Assembly: GCA_021780935.1 (NCBI GenBank)
Contig: JAJXXT010000099.1
Coordinates: forward strand, 1 to 13,398
Direction: 5' to 3'
From: Pseudomonadota bacterium
Lineage (GTDB): Bacteria > Pseudomonadota > Alphaproteobacteria > Acetobacterales > Acetobacteraceae
Length of the DNA: 13,398 nucleotides
The first letter of the stretch is position 1; the number at the start of each line of letters is the position of its first letter. The position numbers were made by a program, and so were the translations under genes. The notes under the pieces were generated by a model. That model did not search any database. It was not told where the DNA came from and worked only from the letters and a program-made list of their open reading frames with translations. Below are positions 12,005 through 13,398 of this stretch, piece after piece.

Positions 12005-13398
12005 CTACCGCACGGGACCGATGCGAGTCTCGAAGATGCGCCGCACCTCCGCTGCCATCGCGTCGAGGCGGGCGGCAAGTTCCGCGGCGTCGCTCGCGCC
12101 GAGAGCCGCCAGCACCGGCGCGGGCAGGGCTTCGCCGTGGGGTAAGGTTTGGCCATCGGGCGGGGCCAGACGCAGCAGGCCCATCAGCGTGCGCCAGGTG
12201 TGGTCGGCGCGGATCAGGGTGGCCGCCTCCGCCGCGTCGAGTGCCCCGGCATCGCGCAACTGCGCGAGCGCCACGCGCGTCGTCGGATGGGCGGCGCCGG
12301 GATGGATGAGGCTGAGCGCCTGGGCGATGAACTCCACCTCCATTTGCCCGCCCAGCCGATGCTTGGCATCCCATGGGCCGTTGGCCGGCAGCTCGCGGGC
12401 CAGGCGGGCGCGCATCGCCGCGGCGTCGGCGCGCACGGCGGAGGCGTCCGGCACACGCAGTGCCGCGGCGATCATCGCGCTGACCCGCGCGCGCAGCGCC
12501 GCCGGCCCCGCGACCACACGCGCCCGCGTGAGCGCCATGCGCTCCCAGGTCCAGGCCTCGGTCGCGTGGTAGCGCGCGAAGCCCTCCGCCGGCACCGCGA
12601 CCGGACCCTTGTTGCCGGAGGGCCGGAGCCGCATGTCCACCGCATACATCGGCCCCGCCGCGTCCGGCGCGGTGATGGCGGCGACGACGGCGTGCACGGC
12701 GCGGATGAACCACTGGCTCGCCGGCAGCCCCCGCGCGCCGCGCTGTGCCGTGCTGTGGCCGGACGCCGCCGGATGGTCGTAGATGAACATCAGGTCGAGA
12801 TCGGAGCCTGCCATCATCTCCAGCCCGCCCGCCTTGCCGAGCAGCACCACCGCCATGTTGCCGCCGCGCACGCGCCCGTGGCGGGCGATGAAATCGGCGA
12901 GCACGCGCGGCAGCAGCGCACGCAGGGCGGCATCCGCGGTGGCGCTGCGCGCCTCGCCGGCGGCATCCGCGTCCATCCTGCCCTCGAGCGTCGCGACGGC
13001 GGTGAAGAAATCCTGCGCACGCACGGTCTCGCGCACCACGTCGATCGCGGATTCGAGGTCCGCGGCATCGCCGAGCCGTGCCCGCATGCGAGCGAAGACG
13101 GCGCGCGGCGGTTCCGGCGCCAGCAGCCCGTCGAGCGCCGCGGGGTGGCGGGCGAGATGCTCGGCGAGCGAGGGCGAGGCACCGAGCACGCCGGCGATGC
13201 GGCGCATCAGCGCCGGCCGGCGCTCGAACAGCGAGAGCAGCTGCACGCCGGCGGGCAGGCGCGCGAGAAAGGCGTCGAAGCGTTGCAGCACCGCGTCGGG
13301 CCCGCGCTGTTCGGCCAGCGCCTCCAGCAGCGCGGGCAACAGCCGCGCCATCAGCCCGCGCGAACGCTCCGAGCGCAGGGCGCGCGGCAGGCCGGCGA
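12005..13398 (-). CDS. glnE: Glutamine synthetase adenylyltransferase/deadenylylase GlnE, C-terminal part (5' end outside window)
   Basis: GlnE attaches AMP to, and removes it from, glutamine synthetase in response to PII proteins and glutamine, so it controls ammonia assimilation. The window holds about 463 C-terminal codons of a protein normally near 950-1000 residues. The frame is open to the right edge, entering with LPRALRSERSRGLMARLLPALLEAL, so the start and the N-terminal deadenylylase domain are missing. The C-terminal nucleotidyltransferase domain is clear: VVLLGKAGGLEMMAGSDLDLMFIYD, with the two metal-binding aspartates of GSDLD at about 12808-12791, then YAVDMRLRPSGNKGPVA and LGGQMEVEFIAQAL. 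The helical C-terminal domain ends RIFETRIGPVR. The carbamoylase gene follows after 8 bases, so the two are very likely co-transcribed. Confidence 0.96.
   Translation of the reverse strand, partial: AGLPRALRSERSRGLMARLLPALLEALAEQRGPDAVLQRFDAFLARLPAGVQLLSLFERRPALMRRIAGVLGASPSLAEHLARHPAALDGLLAPEPPRAVFARMRARLGDAADLESAIDVVRETVRAQDFFTAVATLEGRMDADAAGEARSATADAALRALLPRVLADFIARHGRVRGGNMAVVLLGKAGGLEMMAGSDLDLMFIYDHPAASGHSTAQRGARGLPASQWFIRAVHAVVAAITAPDAAGPMYAVDMRLRPSGNKGPVAVPAEGFARYHATEAWTWERMALTRARVVAGPAALRARVSAMIAAALRVPDASAVRADAAAMRARLARELPANGPWDAKHRLGGQMEVEFIAQALSLIHPGAAHPTTRVALAQLRDAGALDAAEAATLIRADHTWRTLMGLLRLAPPDGQTLPHGEALPAPVLAALGASDAAELAARLDAMAAEVRRIFETRIGPVR

Noticed and set aside
10575..12572. 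A 665-codon plus-strand frame opposite bcp, the carbamoylase and glnE
   Set aside because: It spans three real minus-strand genes and shows no domain. It is an antisense shadow.
12005..13398. A stand-alone half-length GlnE
   Set aside because: The frame is open through the right edge and enters in mid-linker sequence, so the gene is simply cut by the window.

Overview
The window is very GC-rich, densely packed bacterial DNA. It holds a System I (Ccm) cytochrome c maturation cluster, an MsrQ-type haem membrane protein, glnE followed by a peroxiredoxin, and Sinorhizobium/Rhodospirillales-like proteins throughout. This fits a free-living, respiring alphaproteobacterium, and Rhodospirillales/Acetobacteraceae is my best guess. 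That placement is inferred from gene content and composition, not from a marker gene. I see no rRNA, tRNA, CRISPR array, insertion sequence or phage gene.

Layout. (1) About 1-3470, minus strand: a tightly coupled cytochrome c biogenesis operon reading ccmC-ccmD-ccmE-ccmF and the first codons of a further gene, probably ccmG/dsbE. Gaps are 13 bases or less, or the genes overlap. ccmA and ccmB are not in the window. (2) 3617-8059, plus strand: a run of five genes, namely a YciI-like protein, an EVE-domain protein, an aldo/keto reductase, a two-domain chromate transporter (chrA) and a GlcD/D-lactate dehydrogenase-type flavoprotein. The first two are a small housekeeping-type pair. The last three may be co-transcribed. 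(3) 8077-9396, minus strand: a homoserine-dehydrogenase-like, DRL-type oxidoreductase with a C-terminal SAF domain, convergent with the flavoprotein. (4) 9397-9670: the only sizeable non-coding stretch. It carries a 17-base tandem repeat just upstream of the DRL-like gene. (5) 9671-10504, plus strand: a long MsrQ-like haem membrane protein that starts at TTG. (6) 10536-13398, minus strand: the C-terminal half of glnE, an N-carbamoyl-D-amino-acid-hydrolase-like nitrilase superfamily enzyme 8 bases behind it, then a Bcp-type peroxiredoxin.

How they work together. CcmC, D and E load haem onto the CcmE chaperone and CcmF passes it to apocytochrome c, with a thioredoxin-like partner probably following. 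Several other genes are redox enzymes (aldo/keto reductase, flavoprotein dehydrogenase, MsrQ, Bcp) but I see no evidence that they form one pathway. GlnE sets glutamine synthetase activity. The carbamoylase next to it would release ammonia, which is a plausible but unproven nitrogen link.

The most unusual feature is the repeat block at 9413-9511. Read on the minus strand, every full repeat supplies an ATGA. The result is a chain of 6-codon reading frames, each overlapping the next by four bases, and the last one overlaps the start codon of the DRL-like gene in the same way. I did not find a convincing new multi-gene system. The other points worth a second look are the DRL-like enzyme itself, the atypical MsrQ without a visible MsrP, and the carbamoylase placed between glnE and bcp.
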